A stretch of 64,000 bases of DNA, taken from contig CAVXVA010000008.1 in assembly GCA_963765075.1 (NCBI GenBank), positions 496,001 through 560,000 of the forward strand, given 5' to 3'. The position numbers were made by a program, and so were the translations under genes. The stretch comes from JAENVU01 sp963765075. Its GTDB lineage: Bacteria > Actinomycetota > Acidimicrobiia > IMCC26256 > JAENVU01. The notes below the pieces were generated by a model. It saw nothing but the letters and a program-made list of their open reading frames with translations. It had not been told where the DNA came from and ran no database searches. Below, piece after piece: positions 40,109-49,431 of this stretch. Positions within the stretch are counted from its first letter, which is position 1, and every line of letters begins with the position of its first letter.

Positions 40109-40168
40109 GCCCGGGTCGGCCGTTCGATCGATCCCGGCTCCGGCCCGGGCCAACGAGGAGATTCCCCC

Positions 40169-41597
40169 ATGGATCACGCCCAGCAGTTCTACATCAACGG
40201 CCAATGGGTCGCGCCGCTCACCACGCGACACGCTCGCGGTGATCAACCCGGCGACGGAACAGCCGATCGAATCCATCGCGATGGGTGGTGCCGGACGACG
40301 TCGACGCGGCGGTGGCCGCGGCGAAGGCGGCGTTCGAGACGTTCTCGCTCACCAGCAAGGACGAGCGCCTCGCGCTGCTCGACAGCATCATCGGCGTCTA
40401 CGCCGGCCGCATGGAAGAGCTCGTCCGACATCCTCAGCCAAGAAGTCGGCGCGCCGCTGTGGCTGGCGCAGATCGCACAGGCGGCCGCCGGCCTCGCTCA
40501 CCTGGCGACCGCCCGGGCGGTGCTGGCCGACTTCGAGTTCGAATCCATGCTGGGCACGACCCTCATCGCCCGGGAGCCGATCGGCGTCTGCGGGATGATC
40601 ACGCCATGGAACTGGCCGCTCAACCAGATCGCCTGCAAGGTCGGTCCCGCGATCGCGGCCGGCTGCACGATGGTGCTCAAGCCGTCCGAGGTGGCGCCGC
40701 TGAACGCGATCCTGTTCGCCGAGATCCTCGACGCCGCCGGCGTGCCGGCCGGGCGTGTTCAACCTCGTGAACGGCGACGGCATCAACGTCGGCGCCCCGC
40801 TGGCGTCCCACCCCGATGTCGACATGGTGTCGTTCACGGGTTCGACCCGCGCCGGCATCGAGGTCGCTCGGGCCGCCGCGCCGTCGGTGAAGCGCGTCGC
40901 GCAGGAGCTCGGTGGCAAGTCGGCCAACATCATCCTCGACGATGCCGACTTCGCCGAAGTGATCGCACGCGATGTCGCGGGGATGTGCAACAACTCGGGT
41001 CAGTCGTGCAACGCACCCACTCGCATGCTCGTTCCCGCGGCGCGGATGGACGAGGCCGCCGCGATCGCGGCCGAAGCTGCGAAGAACGTCGTGGTCGGCG
41101 ATCCGCGCGCCGAGGGCATCACCATCGGGCCCGTCGTGTCCGAGACCCAGTACGGCCGAATCCAACAGCTCATCGAGAAGGGGATCGGCGAAGGCGCGAA
41201 GGTCGAAGTCGGCGGAGCCGGGAAGCCCGACGGGCTCGACACCGGGTACTACGTGCAGCCGACAGTGTTCTCGCACGTCACCAACGACATGACGATCGCC
41301 CAGCAGGAGATCTTCGGTCCGGTGCTCGTGATGATCGGATACGAGGACGACGACGACGCCGTCCGCATCGCCAACGACACCGTGTACGGACTGTCGGGGT
41401 ACATCTCGGGTTCGCCCGACCGGGCCAAGGCGATGGCGCGCCGGATCCGTAGCGGCAACGTGCACGTCAACGGTGCCGGACCCGACTTCAACGCTCCGTT
41501 CGGTGGCTACCGCCAGTCGGGCAACGGTCGCGAGTGGGGTGCGCTCGGCTTCGAGGAGTACCTCGAGACCAAGGCGATCATGGGCTACGGCACCTGA
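40169..41597 (+). pseudogene. Aldehyde dehydrogenase with four +1 frameshifts
   Basis: An NAD(P)+-dependent aldehyde dehydrogenase of about 474 residues if rejoined. Frames change near 40223 (after GQWVAPLT), 40284 (after PIESIAM), 40423 (after GRMEEL) and 40754 (after AAGVPAG). Each is one extra base, and after three of them the original frame recurs. Conserved parts are intact across frames: TPWNWPLNQ, KPSEVAPLN, the Glu of ELGGKSANI, the catalytic Cys of NNSGQSCN, and EIFGPVL. From 40755 on the frame is clean. Either local sequence error or a recent pseudogene; with no stop codons or missense decay, error is favoured. Confidence 0.85.
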
Positions 41598-41658
41598 GCG
41601 AGCGAAATAGGTAGTTCAACCCTTTCACGGGCAAGCGGGGCGGGACGAAACTGCCGAC

Positions 41659-42234
41659 GTGGTGTGGACGCCAACTCAGCGTGCGCTCGGTGGACTGGCC
41701 GCTCCGGTGATCCTGCTCGTGGCCGCAACCGCCGCGGGGAGCGGGCAGCCGACGGCGCTGACCGATCGTCGCGACCCGACACCGGTCGAGGTGCTGGGCG
41801 CGCGGGTCGTGAGGACGCCGCCGCCGACGGGGTCGGGCACGATCGCGACCGCAGACTCGCCGCCGACGCCGCCGACAACGACTGACCTGCCGCCGAGCGC
41901 GGACCCGCCACCGCGACCACAACCATCACCACCGGCACCACCGGCTTGGTCGACGACCTGTGCCGATGCAATGGCGTACCTCGTCGCCAACCAGGCGCCC
42001 GGCTTCGACTCGACGTGTGCCGACGGGAGTGCGCTCGGCCATTTCGGCTTCACGTGCGTCAACCAGCCCGGGATGTGCGAAGGAATGCGCATCATCCGCA
42101 TCGCGTGTCCGGCACCGTTCGTCTACATGAACGAAGCGCACAACAGTTGGGTGCTCACCGGCGAGCGGAGTGGCATCGATCCGTACGGCCAAGGCAACGC
42201 GGCCGAACGCGCCGCGTGCGACGCCCACCGCTGA
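41659..42234 (+). CDS. Secreted proline-rich protein of unknown function
   Basis: A 191-residue exported protein. An N-terminal hydrophobic segment (GGLAAPVILLVAATAAGSG) is followed by a Pro/Thr-rich linker (residues 50-95). The C-terminal domain of about 95 residues has five Cys (TTCADAM, STCADGS, FTCVNQPGMC, IACPAP and others) and resembles small secreted actinobacterial domains built around HFGFTC. I do not recognise a function. The GTG at 41659 is the first in-frame start before the signal. Confidence 0.65.
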   Translation: MVWTPTQRALGGLAAPVILLVAATAAGSGQPTALTDRRDPTPVEVLGARVVRTPPPTGSGTIATADSPPTPPTTTDLPPSADPPPRPQPSPPAPPAWSTTCADAMAYLVANQAPGFDSTCADGSALGHFGFTCVNQPGMCEGMRIIRIACPAPFVYMNEAHNSWVLTGERSGIDPYGQGNAAERAACDAHR

Positions 42235-42237
42235 CTC

Positions 42238-43224
42238 TCAGCCCGCAGGTGTCGACAGTGCGGGCAACACCCGATCGGCGACCAGGTTGAGGGTCTCCCA
42301 CGCCAGGTCCGGCGGGCATCCGCCGCACAACGGATGGAGGGGGAGTGGGCCGTGGTCGCGTGCGTACGCGATCGCCTCATCGGGGGTCACGATTCGGTAG
42401 GCGCCGTGCTCGGCGCGGAGCGCCTCGATGGTGGGTGCGGTCGACTTGCTGGCCGCCGCGGAGTCGAGGAGCCACGACGCGTACATCTGGGCGTCGTGCA
42501 GCATGAAGGGGCCCAGTTGTTCCCAGCCGCGATCGACGTCCTCGGCCACGAACATCGTCGTGGCCGATCCGGGCGCCGGAATCATGCACATTCCCGGCTC
42601 GCGCCCTTGGGCCGCGCACTCGGCGAGGTAGGTCGCTTCGAGATCGCCCTCACCGGTCTGAGCGAAGAACGACATGCCCAGCCGTGCCGCGCGCCGGGCG
42701 GCGGCGGTGCTCCCTCCGCCGTACATGAGCATCGGACCGCCGGGCGTGAAGGGCGCAGGGGTCACTCGGACGGTGCGCCCGTCGTACTCGAATGCGTCTC
42801 CGGACCGCGCTCGTTGGAGTACCTCGATGCACTCCTCCATGCGCTGTCCACGCGTCGCGAGTGACTGCCCGAACATCGCGTATTCCTCGGGCCGGTAGCC
42901 GAGACCGAGGACATAGAGGACGCGACCGTGGCTGAGGATGTCGAGGACCGCCATGTCTTCCGCGATCCGCACCGGGTCGTGGAGCGGAAGGAGGAGCGCG
43001 GCGACGGTGATCGGGACCGACGTCGTGCGCGCGGCGATCGCGGCGGCGAGGACCATCGGGGAAGGGAGGTAGCCATCCGGTGAACCGTGATGTTCCGACA
43101 ACACGATCGAGACCGCGCCGTTCGCTTCACCCCACTCGGACATCGTGATGGCGGATTGGTACAGGTCGCCGATGGCGGCCGGGCCGTCGACCGGCGCCCG
43201 CATGTCGAACCGGAGCATGAACAT
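42238..43224 (-). CDS. LLM-class flavin-dependent oxidoreductase
   Basis: A 328-residue luciferase-like monooxygenase-fold protein. Family features are VLSEHHGSPDGYLPSP (near residue 42), SVPITVAALLLPLHDPVRIAEDMAVLDILSHGR and LGLGYRPEEYAMFG near 110. Members use FMN or F420 to oxidise diverse compounds; the cofactor is not decided by the sequence alone, although F420-dependent members are abundant in actinobacteria. ATG 43224 has TACGCT 7 nt upstream. Confidence 0.88.
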   Translation of the reverse strand: MFMLRFDMRAPVDGPAAIGDLYQSAITMSEWGEANGAVSIVLSEHHGSPDGYLPSPMVLAAAIAARTTSVPITVAALLLPLHDPVRIAEDMAVLDILSHGRVLYVLGLGYRPEEYAMFGQSLATRGQRMEECIEVLQRARSGDAFEYDGRTVRVTPAPFTPGGPMLMYGGGSTAAARRAARLGMSFFAQTGEGDLEATYLAECAAQGREPGMCMIPAPGSATTMFVAEDVDRGWEQLGPFMLHDAQMYASWLLDSAAASKSTAPTIEALRAEHGAYRIVTPDEAIAYARDHGPLPLHPLCGGCPPDLAWETLNLVADRVLPALSTPAG

Positions 43225-43231
43225 GGTCGGC

Positions 43232-43237
43232 AGCGTA
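43232..43237 (-). promoter_or_regulatory. Candidate -10 element (TACGCT) for leaderless LLM gene
   Basis: Minus-strand TACGCT is followed by 7 nt and the ATG at 43224. Confidence 0.5.
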
Positions 43238-43273
43238 GAGGCGTGGCTCCGAACGCGGCGTGCGAGGGAGTCG

Positions 43274-43279
43274 TAGAGT
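43274..43279 (+). promoter_or_regulatory. Candidate -10 element (TAGAGT) for leaderless NTF2-like gene
   Basis: TAGAGT is followed by 6 nt and the GTG at 43286. Its neighbour on the other strand, 37 bp away, has the same arrangement. Confidence 0.5.
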
Positions 43280-43285
43280 CGAGGG

Positions 43286-43711
43286 GTGGATCAGACCGAG
43301 AGTTATGAGTCTCACATCGCCCGGGACACCGCGTTCGCGTCGATGCGAGCAGTGGAGGCGGGCGACCGGGCCGGGTGGCTCGCGTTGTTCGCGCCCGAGG
43401 CATGCATCGAGGACCCGATCGGACCGTCAGGGTTCGACCCGACGGGCCAGGGCCACCGCGGCCCCGAGGCGATCGCGGCGTTCTACGACACCGTGGTCGC
43501 GTCCGGTCAGGTTGCGTTCTCGATTCGCGAGTCGTATGCGGCGGGGAACGAGTGCGCGAACGTCGGCAGGATTACGACGACGCTTCCCGACGGCACGCGC
43601 GCGATTGTCGAGGGCGTCTACACGTACCGAGTCGACGACGACGGTCGGATCGTCGCGCTCCGCGCGTACTGGGAACCGGCTCGGATGACGTTCGAGGTGC
43701 CGGGGAGCTGA
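43286..43711 (+). CDS. NTF2-like/SnoaL-type ketosteroid isomerase-fold protein
   Basis: A 141-residue NTF2-fold protein of the SnoaL/ketosteroid isomerase-like group: ALFAPEACIEDPIGPSGFDP near residue 32, HRGPEAIAAFYDTVV near 57, and the final strands IVALRAYWEPARM. Such proteins are small isomerases, cyclases or hydrolases, often beside oxidoreductases. It is divergent from the LLM gene and convergent with the FAD monooxygenase. Confidence 0.82.
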   Translation: MDQTESYESHIARDTAFASMRAVEAGDRAGWLALFAPEACIEDPIGPSGFDPTGQGHRGPEAIAAFYDTVVASGQVAFSIRESYAAGNECANVGRITTTLPDGTRAIVEGVYTYRVDDDGRIVALRAYWEPARMTFEVPGS

Positions 43712-43730
43712 CTCGTCGCTTCCCGCGTGA

Positions 43731-45536
43731 TCAACGCTTCGTGAACTCCACACCCTCGAACTCGCCCGAGTTCCGCCAGCGGTCGATGTAGGCGAAGTAG
43801 GCCACGGGTCCCTCGGGGTAACCGCTCCCGCCGAGCCAGTCCTTGCGGCCGATCTCGTGGCCCTCGTTGTTGTAATAGCCGGGCGTGCAGGTGGGGTCGC
43901 CGCCGAACGACCGGGGGTTGTCCTCCAACATGTGGACCCACGCCTGCTCCGCAGCCTCGGTGACCTCGACCTCGTCGGCGCCGACATCGATCGCGTGGCG
44001 GACCACGGTCGCGATCGTGCGGCCGCTATCGACCAGGTTCGATGTGATGTTCGAGATCAGGTTGGCAGCTTGCGAGATGGCGATGATGAACAGGTTGGGG
44101 AAGCCGCGCATGTGGATGCCGTGCAGGGTCTCGGTGCCGTTGGCCCACCGCTGGGTGAGGGTGAGCCCGTCGCGCCCGACCGTCTCGTAGCCGGACCGCC
44201 GTGCGTACTCCGTGCCCACCTCGAAGCCCGAGGCGAAGATCAAGAGATCGAGCTCGTAGTGCTCGTCGCCGACCCACACGCCGGTTTCGTCGATGCGCGT
44301 GACGCCCCGACCGTCGGTGTCGACGAGGTGGACGTTCGGCCGGTTGTACGCCTGCAGGTACTCGTCGTGGAAGCACGGCCGTTTGCAGAGCTGGCGGTAC
44401 CAGGGCTTGAGCGCCTCGGCGGTCGTGGGGTCCTCGACGATCGCGTCGACCCGAGCCCGGATCTCGGTCATCTTCTCGTCGTCACTGTCGTGGTACGCCC
44501 GCTGGAACGCGTCGGCGTCGAACGGCTGGTCGACCGTCGCGTTGGCGATGTCGGCGATCACCCGGTCGCGGATGCGCTGAGCGATGTCGGTCCAGCCGTC
44601 CTTCACGAGATCCTCGTCGGCGAAGCCCCCGGTCTGGAGGGTCGCGAAGTTGATCAGCCATTCGTGCTGCCATCCGGGTTGCAGCGTGGCGAACCACTCG
44701 GGGTCGATCTCGTGGTTGGCCCGTACGTCGATCGATGACGGCGTGCGTTGGAACACGAACAGTTCCTTCGCGTCGCGACCCAACGGAGGGATGCACTGCA
44801 CGGCCGTGGCGCCGGTGCCGATGATGCCGACGCGCTGGTCGGCGAGTTTCGTCATCGGTGCGTCGGGGCCACCACCGGTGATGCCGTAGTCCCAGCGCGA
44901 GGTGTGGAACGCGGGACCTGCGAACGCTTCGATGCCGGGGATCCCCGGGAGCTTCGGGCGGTGGAGCGGACCGGTACCCATCGCCACGAACCGGGCTCGG
45001 AACTCGTCGCCGCGATCGGTGCGGATGATCCAGCGGGCGACGGTGTCGTCCCAGACGAGTTCGGTCACTTCGGTGGAGAAGAGCGCGTTGTCGTAGAGGC
45101 CGTATTGGGTGGCGATGCGTTGCACGTGCGCATGGATCTCCGTGGCCGGCACGTACTTCATGGTCGGCCGGTAACCGGTCTCTTCGAGCATCGGCAGATA
45201 GATCATCGCGGCCGTGTCGCACATGGCGCCGGGGTAACGGTTCCAGTACCAGGCCCCGCCGACATCGCCGCCACCTTCGACGATGCGGAGGTCGTCGACG
45301 CCCGCGATCTTCAACTGCGCGCCGGTGCACACCCCGCCGAAACCGCCGCCGATGATGGCCACGGTGACCTCGTCGTGGACCGACTCACGCTCGACTCGCG
45401 GCGTGTAGGGATCTTCGAGCAGCGGTGCGAAGCGACCCGTGGGTTGCACGTATTGCGCTGTGCCGTCCGGGCGAATCCGCTTGTCCCGCTCCTCGGCGTA
45501 CTTTGCTCGCAAGGCCGCGGTGTCGATGGTCGTCAT
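43731..45536 (-). CDS. FAD-dependent Baeyer-Villiger-type monooxygenase
   Basis: A 601-residue flavoprotein monooxygenase. The FAD-binding Rossmann motif is IIGGGFGGVCTGAQ (near residue 55). The BVMO fingerprint region appears as GPAFHTSRWDY near 215, and the NADPH-binding motif is VGIIGTGATAVQ near 242. The N-terminal RDKRI...YVQPTGRFAPLLEDPYTP extension is typical of cyclohexanone/steroid-type BVMOs. It would insert oxygen next to a ketone. ATG 45536 has GGAGGA 3-9 nt upstream. The divergent MaoC gene suggests linked degradation of a cyclic or fatty substrate. Confidence 0.9.
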   Translation of the reverse strand: MTTIDTAALRAKYAEERDKRIRPDGTAQYVQPTGRFAPLLEDPYTPRVERESVHDEVTVAIIGGGFGGVCTGAQLKIAGVDDLRIVEGGGDVGGAWYWNRYPGAMCDTAAMIYLPMLEETGYRPTMKYVPATEIHAHVQRIATQYGLYDNALFSTEVTELVWDDTVARWIIRTDRGDEFRARFVAMGTGPLHRPKLPGIPGIEAFAGPAFHTSRWDYGITGGGPDAPMTKLADQRVGIIGTGATAVQCIPPLGRDAKELFVFQRTPSSIDVRANHEIDPEWFATLQPGWQHEWLINFATLQTGGFADEDLVKDGWTDIAQRIRDRVIADIANATVDQPFDADAFQRAYHDSDDEKMTEIRARVDAIVEDPTTAEALKPWYRQLCKRPCFHDEYLQAYNRPNVHLVDTDGRGVTRIDETGVWVGDEHYELDLLIFASGFEVGTEYARRSGYETVGRDGLTLTQRWANGTETLHGIHMRGFPNLFIIAISQAANLISNITSNLVDSGRTIATVVRHAIDVGADEVEVTEAAEQAWVHMLEDNPRSFGGDPTCTPGYYNNEGHEIGRKDWLGGSGYPEGPVAYFAYIDRWRNSGEFEGVEFTKR

Positions 45537-45637
45537 GGCTCCTCCGGCGTCCCGTTGGTTTCGGGCCAGTGAACCAGGTTGTTGCAGTCGGTGTGAAATC
45601 AGCGGGGCGTGGCGAACATGGTCGTTCGGAGAGCCTC

Positions 45638-45643
45638 TAGGGT
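45638..45643 (+). promoter_or_regulatory. Candidate -10 element (TAGGGT) for leaderless maoC-like gene
   Basis: TAGGGT is followed by 8 nt and the ATG at 45652. Confidence 0.5.
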
Positions 45644-45651
45644 CGGCGTCC

Positions 45652-46134
45652 ATGAGTGAAGCAGCAGCCAGCGCCTATCAGAAGTTCCTTACCGACGTCG
45701 GCAACGACGAAGGGACCGGGGAATGGTTCCAGGTCACCCAGGACCAGATCGACCAGTTCGCCGACGTGACCCAGGATCACCAGTTCATCCACGTCGATCC
45801 CGAGGCGGCGAAGAACACGCCGTTCGGCACCACGATTGCGCACGGGTTCCTGACCCTCTCGATGCTCACGCATCTCGCGCACGGTGCCAGCAGCGCGCCA
45901 TCGGATCCGTCCCGTTACGAGGGTCTCCTCATGGGGATCAACTACGGCTTCAACCGGGTGCGGTTTGTGAGCCCGGTCAAGGTCGGCTCGCGCATCCGGG
46001 CTCGCGCGGTGACGGCGAACGTCGAGTTGAAGGGCAGCGCGATCGAGACGACGCGGAACTTCACGGTCGAGATCGAGGGCGAGGACAAGCCCGCGCTGGT
46101 GGCCGAATGGGTCACCCGGATGATCTACGCCTGA
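45652..46134 (+). CDS. MaoC-family (R)-specific enoyl-CoA hydratase-like protein
   Basis: A 160-residue hotdog-fold dehydratase. The hydratase-2 motif is FADVTQDHQFIHVDPEAAKNTPFGTTIAHGFLTLSML (residues 33-70), with the catalytic Asp/His pair in DHQFIH. It hydrates enoyl-CoAs or related thioesters. The longer frame from 45439 overlaps the divergent monooxygenase; ATG 45652 gives the normal family N-terminus. Confidence 0.9.
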   Translation: MSEAAASAYQKFLTDVGNDEGTGEWFQVTQDQIDQFADVTQDHQFIHVDPEAAKNTPFGTTIAHGFLTLSMLTHLAHGASSAPSDPSRYEGLLMGINYGFNRVRFVSPVKVGSRIRARAVTANVELKGSAIETTRNFTVEIEGEDKPALVAEWVTRMIYA

Positions 46135-46141
46135 ACCCGTG

Positions 46142-46155
46142 CGCCCGAAAGGGCG
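46142..46155. terminator. Small GAAA-loop hairpin after maoC-like gene
   Basis: CGCCC and GGGCG pair around a GAAA tetraloop directly after the stop at 46134. It may act together with the larger hairpin that follows. Confidence 0.4.
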
Positions 46156-46157
46156 AG

Positions 46158-46193
46158 CGCGGTGCCACCGCCATCTCCGACGGTGGCACCGCG
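46158..46193. terminator. 13-bp hairpin between convergent genes
   Basis: CGCGGTGCCACCG (46158-46170) and CGGTGGCACCGCG (46181-46193) pair perfectly around a 10-nt loop. It lies between the convergent MaoC and secreted-protein genes and is probably a bidirectional terminator. Confidence 0.65.
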
Positions 46194-46201
46194 ACTCAGT
46201 G

Positions 46202-46982
46202 CTACGGGATGGTGACTGTCCACGGGTCGATGCCGGTTCCGACGTCGGAGCCGTCGGACTGGAGGAGTGACATTTCGGCGATCGCCGCGTTGCCGGCCGA
46301 CGAACCGCTGGCGGCGATGCAGTCGCCGGGGTTCAGGTTCTTCGCGCTGTTGGTCGGGAAGAGCGCCAACGTGGCCTTGACAGTCTCCGCCGAGCGCCGG
46401 GCCCTTGATGACGAGGCCGGTGACGGTCACGTCACCGTCGGTGTCGAGTGGGTCCGAACCCAGGCGGATGTAGGACTGCATCTGGATCTGCACGCTGCTC
46501 GCGTTCAGCTGGTCGAACTTGGTGATGACCTTGCCCTGCAACGGGTAGGCCGCGGGGTACGTGGTGTTCAACAGCGGGTCGCCGGCCCGACACGTGCCGC
46601 TGCCGGTCACGCTCAGCACGCTCTTGGCGAGCGCACCGCTCGTGGTCAGGATGGCCGCGCCGTTCGTCTGGTCGTCGAGGAGATACTTGACGTCCTGACC
46701 AGGCTGATTCGTGCGGATCCCGGCGTCGATGGTGCAGGCCTGCGTGTCGGCCAGAATCGGGGATCCGAGCAGACTGACCTTGGTGCCGTCCGAGTCTTTC
46801 GTCACCCACTTGGTGTACTTCGCGTTGCCGGACCCCGTCGCCGGGTTCAGGGTGATGATCGAACGGATGCCGGTACAGGACACGGCAACGGTCTCCGCGC
46901 CGGCAGGCTGGCCGCCGATCGGGAGAAGCGGCGAGCCCACGAGCGCTCCCGTCACCACAAACTTCATCAATCGACCTATCAC
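46202..46982 (-). pseudogene. Secreted protein of unknown function, interrupted by a +1 frameshift
   Basis: About 259 residues if rejoined. A signal peptide (MKFVVTGALVGSPLLPIGGQPAGA) is followed by a Ser/Thr/Gly-rich beta-type domain with Cys in VSCTG, ACTIDAG and GTCRAGD. The first frame holds to GLVIKGPALG; one extra base at 46388 separates it from ETVKATLALFPTNSAKNLNPGDC...GIDPWTVTIP, which ends at 46202. The continuation reads as ordinary protein, whereas the unshifted frame becomes Arg/His-rich. GTG 46982 has GGGGGGA upstream. I do not recognise the family. Confidence 0.65.
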
Positions 46983-47019
46983 GATGTTTCCCCCCAAGAG
47001 TGTCTGAATACTTGGACGG

Positions 47020-47048
47020 ACTTTACACCGTTAATCACTGGAGAACAA
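47020..47048 (-). promoter_or_regulatory. Candidate sigma-70-type promoter for the secreted-protein gene
   Basis: On the minus strand TTGTTC and TAAAGT stand 17 nt apart in an AT-rich patch, 38 nt before GTG 46982. It is the only clear two-box promoter I found in the window. Confidence 0.5.
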
Positions 47049-47117
47049 GGCCCCCCTCCTGACGTGGGTCCTGGGAATCAGGGTTCAGCCCCATTGGTGA
47101 TCAGTCGAGAGGGTGTC

Positions 47118-49323
47118 ATGTCTCGAGGTGCTGTGCTCGCTCCCTTCCTGGTTGCCGCCATGACGATCGGTGTGCTCGGGTGTACCTCGGATGACTCGGA
47201 CGCCGGCGGGCGGACCATCTGGGTGGCGCCTGACGGTCATGACAAGGGATCGGGGAGCAAGGATTCGCCGTTTCGCACCCTCGATCGTGCCCGCGACGAG
47301 GCCCGGTCGGGGAGTCGCGGCGATGTGACGGTCAACCTGCGCGGTGGCACGCTATCGCGTCGATCATCCGCTCCGCTTCGATGGTCGTGACTCGGGCCGT
47401 CCGGGCCACGACGTCGTCTACCGGTCCGCGCCCGGAGAGCACGCCACGATGTCGGGCGCAACCTCGGTGCCCGGCCGGTCGTGGTCGCGGGTCGATGGCC
47501 CCCTCGGAATCTGGAAGGCGCCGGTCGGACGCGCGGGGTCCCGCCAGCTGTACGTCAACGGCCGGCGGGCGACGGTCGCGCAGACCAGGGCGTTTCCCGT
47601 TGCGTTCCTGCCCCATTGGTCCGAGGTTCCGGATGAGCGCGGGATCCAGTACAAGGTGACCGATCTCAACCCGGCGGGCTGGCGGGATCCGATGACCTGG
47701 ACGAACCCGCGCGATATCCGCGCGGTCTCGTACGACCAGTGGAAGATGACCAGCGTTCCGGTCGCGGCGGTCGCGGCTCCCGATCCTGAGACTGGCGTCG
47801 GGCTGATCACCATGCAACGGCCGGGCTGGGACAACGCGAACGTGTTTCGTCAACCCAAGACCGACGTGCCGGGGATCTGGAGCTTTTGGCAGGTGCAGCG
47901 GTTCGAGAACTCCCTGTCGTTCCTCGACGAGCCGGGCGAGTGGTATCTCGACCGTGAGGCGGGATCGCTCTTCTACCTGCCGCGGCCCGGCGAGGACCTG
48001 CGCACGGCCGTCGTCGAGTTAGCTCGCTCCGAGGGTCTGATCGTCGCCCGGGGAACGGCGAAGGCACCCGTGACCGACCTCCGATTCGAGGGCATCACGT
48101 TCACGGGCGCCACGTGGATGGAACCCAGCTCGGCCGATGGGTACGTGGATGACCAGAACGGCTTCCGCCTGGTCGGGCGCGGCCACCCGACCAACATCAT
48201 CGGCCACGACCAACACGATGTCGCGACACCGGGGAGCCTGCAGTTCGATCGCGCTCGCCGGATCACCGTGCGGGGCAACGTCTTCGAACACCTCGGTGCG
48301 ATCGGGGTGTCGTTCGGTTCGGGCGCGCAGCACAACCGGATCGAAGACAATGTGTTCTCCGATCTTTCGGCGGGCGGCATCCAACTCGGCGACGTGACCG
48401 AGGCCGACGCGCGCCCGAAGACCCCGGACCAGTTCACGACGCACAACACCATCGCGAACAACCTCCTCGAGCACCTCGGGCGCGAGTACGTGGACACTGC
48501 GGGTATCACCATTGGGTTTGCGGAGTACACCAAGGTCATGCGCAACACCATCGTCGACGTGCCGTGGACGGGGATTTCGATCGGGTGGGGTTGGGGACTC
48601 CTCGACCAAGGGAGCTTCCCCGGATTACCCAATGCAACGAGCGGCATGTGGGGCAAAGTCACCTCGCCGAGCCAGAACCGCTACAACGTCATCGCCGCCA
48701 ACCGCATCGACGACTTCCTGAACGTGATGTGGGACGGTGGCGCGATCTACACGACCGGTGCCCAGGGTCGGGGCCCGGCCTCCGCGCTGCAGATCCGGGA
48801 CAACCTCGCGATCAACAAGCGGCCGGCCGCCGGTGCCAACACCTTCTATACCGACGGCGGAACCCGTCACGTGGTGGTCGCGGGCAATGTGTCGATCAAC
48901 AACCCGGTCGGCGTCTTGGACTTCGGGCCAACGCCGCCCGCCGATGACCCGCTGGCTTATTCGGGTCTGTTGTCGATGGCGAATGGCCAGCGCTACGGCA
49001 GTGAGATCGGTGGGTGTGTGACCTACGGCGATATCCGGTTCGAGGGCAACCACTGGTTCCAGCCACCGCTCGAACAGGACATCGCCGGTTACAGCGCCGG
49101 GTACGAGTCGTTGGTGCGCTTCACGCCATATAGCACCGAGCGCTTCTTCAACATCTGTCCGTATACGGACGCGAAAGGTGTGTCGTATCCGAAGAACCTG
49201 AGCTTCCGCGACAACCACGTGCTCACCGACGTGTCGACGGTCAGCTCGATCGTCGATCAGGCCGGTGTCGGTAGGCGGCCGGCGGCGATTCCCGCGGACC
49301 GGTGGGACCCGCCGCGATCGTGA
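47118..49323 (+). pseudogene. Right-handed beta-helix lipoprotein, interrupted by a +1 frameshift
   Basis: About 734 residues if rejoined. Residues 1-22 are a lipoprotein signal (FLVAAMTIGVLGC). TIWVAPDGHDKGSGSKDSPFRTLDRARDEAR is the usual N-terminal cap of secreted parallel beta-helix proteins. After NLRGGT one extra base at 47352 shifts the frame, which continues YRVDHPLRFDGRDSG...; the rest is a beta-helix of Asn-rich turns (NVFEHLGAIGVSFGSGAQHN, NTIVDVPWTGISIGWGWG). Such proteins are often polysaccharide lyases or glycosidases acting on the outer surface. Activity cannot be assigned. Confidence 0.8.
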
Positions 49324-49398
49324 GGAGCCGCGGACTCAGCCGTGCCGCGCGACCGGTGGAGACCCGCCGCGGCTTGACCGTGGGCGGCATGCATGCCG

Positions 49399-49404
49399 TA
49401 GGTT
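49399..49404 (+). promoter_or_regulatory. Candidate -10 element (TAGGTT) for the acyl-CoA dehydrogenase gene
   Basis: TAGGTT lies 27 nt before GTG 49432. The short leader carries AGGGAG at 49421-49426. Confidence 0.4.
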
Positions 49405-49431
49405 CCCCGTCACGCCGACAAGGGAGACACC

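Noticed and set aside
40169..40770. Programmed frameshifting in the aldehyde dehydrogenase
   Set aside because: Four shifts without slippery heptamers or a conserved context, in a housekeeping-type enzyme, do not fit a programmed mechanism.
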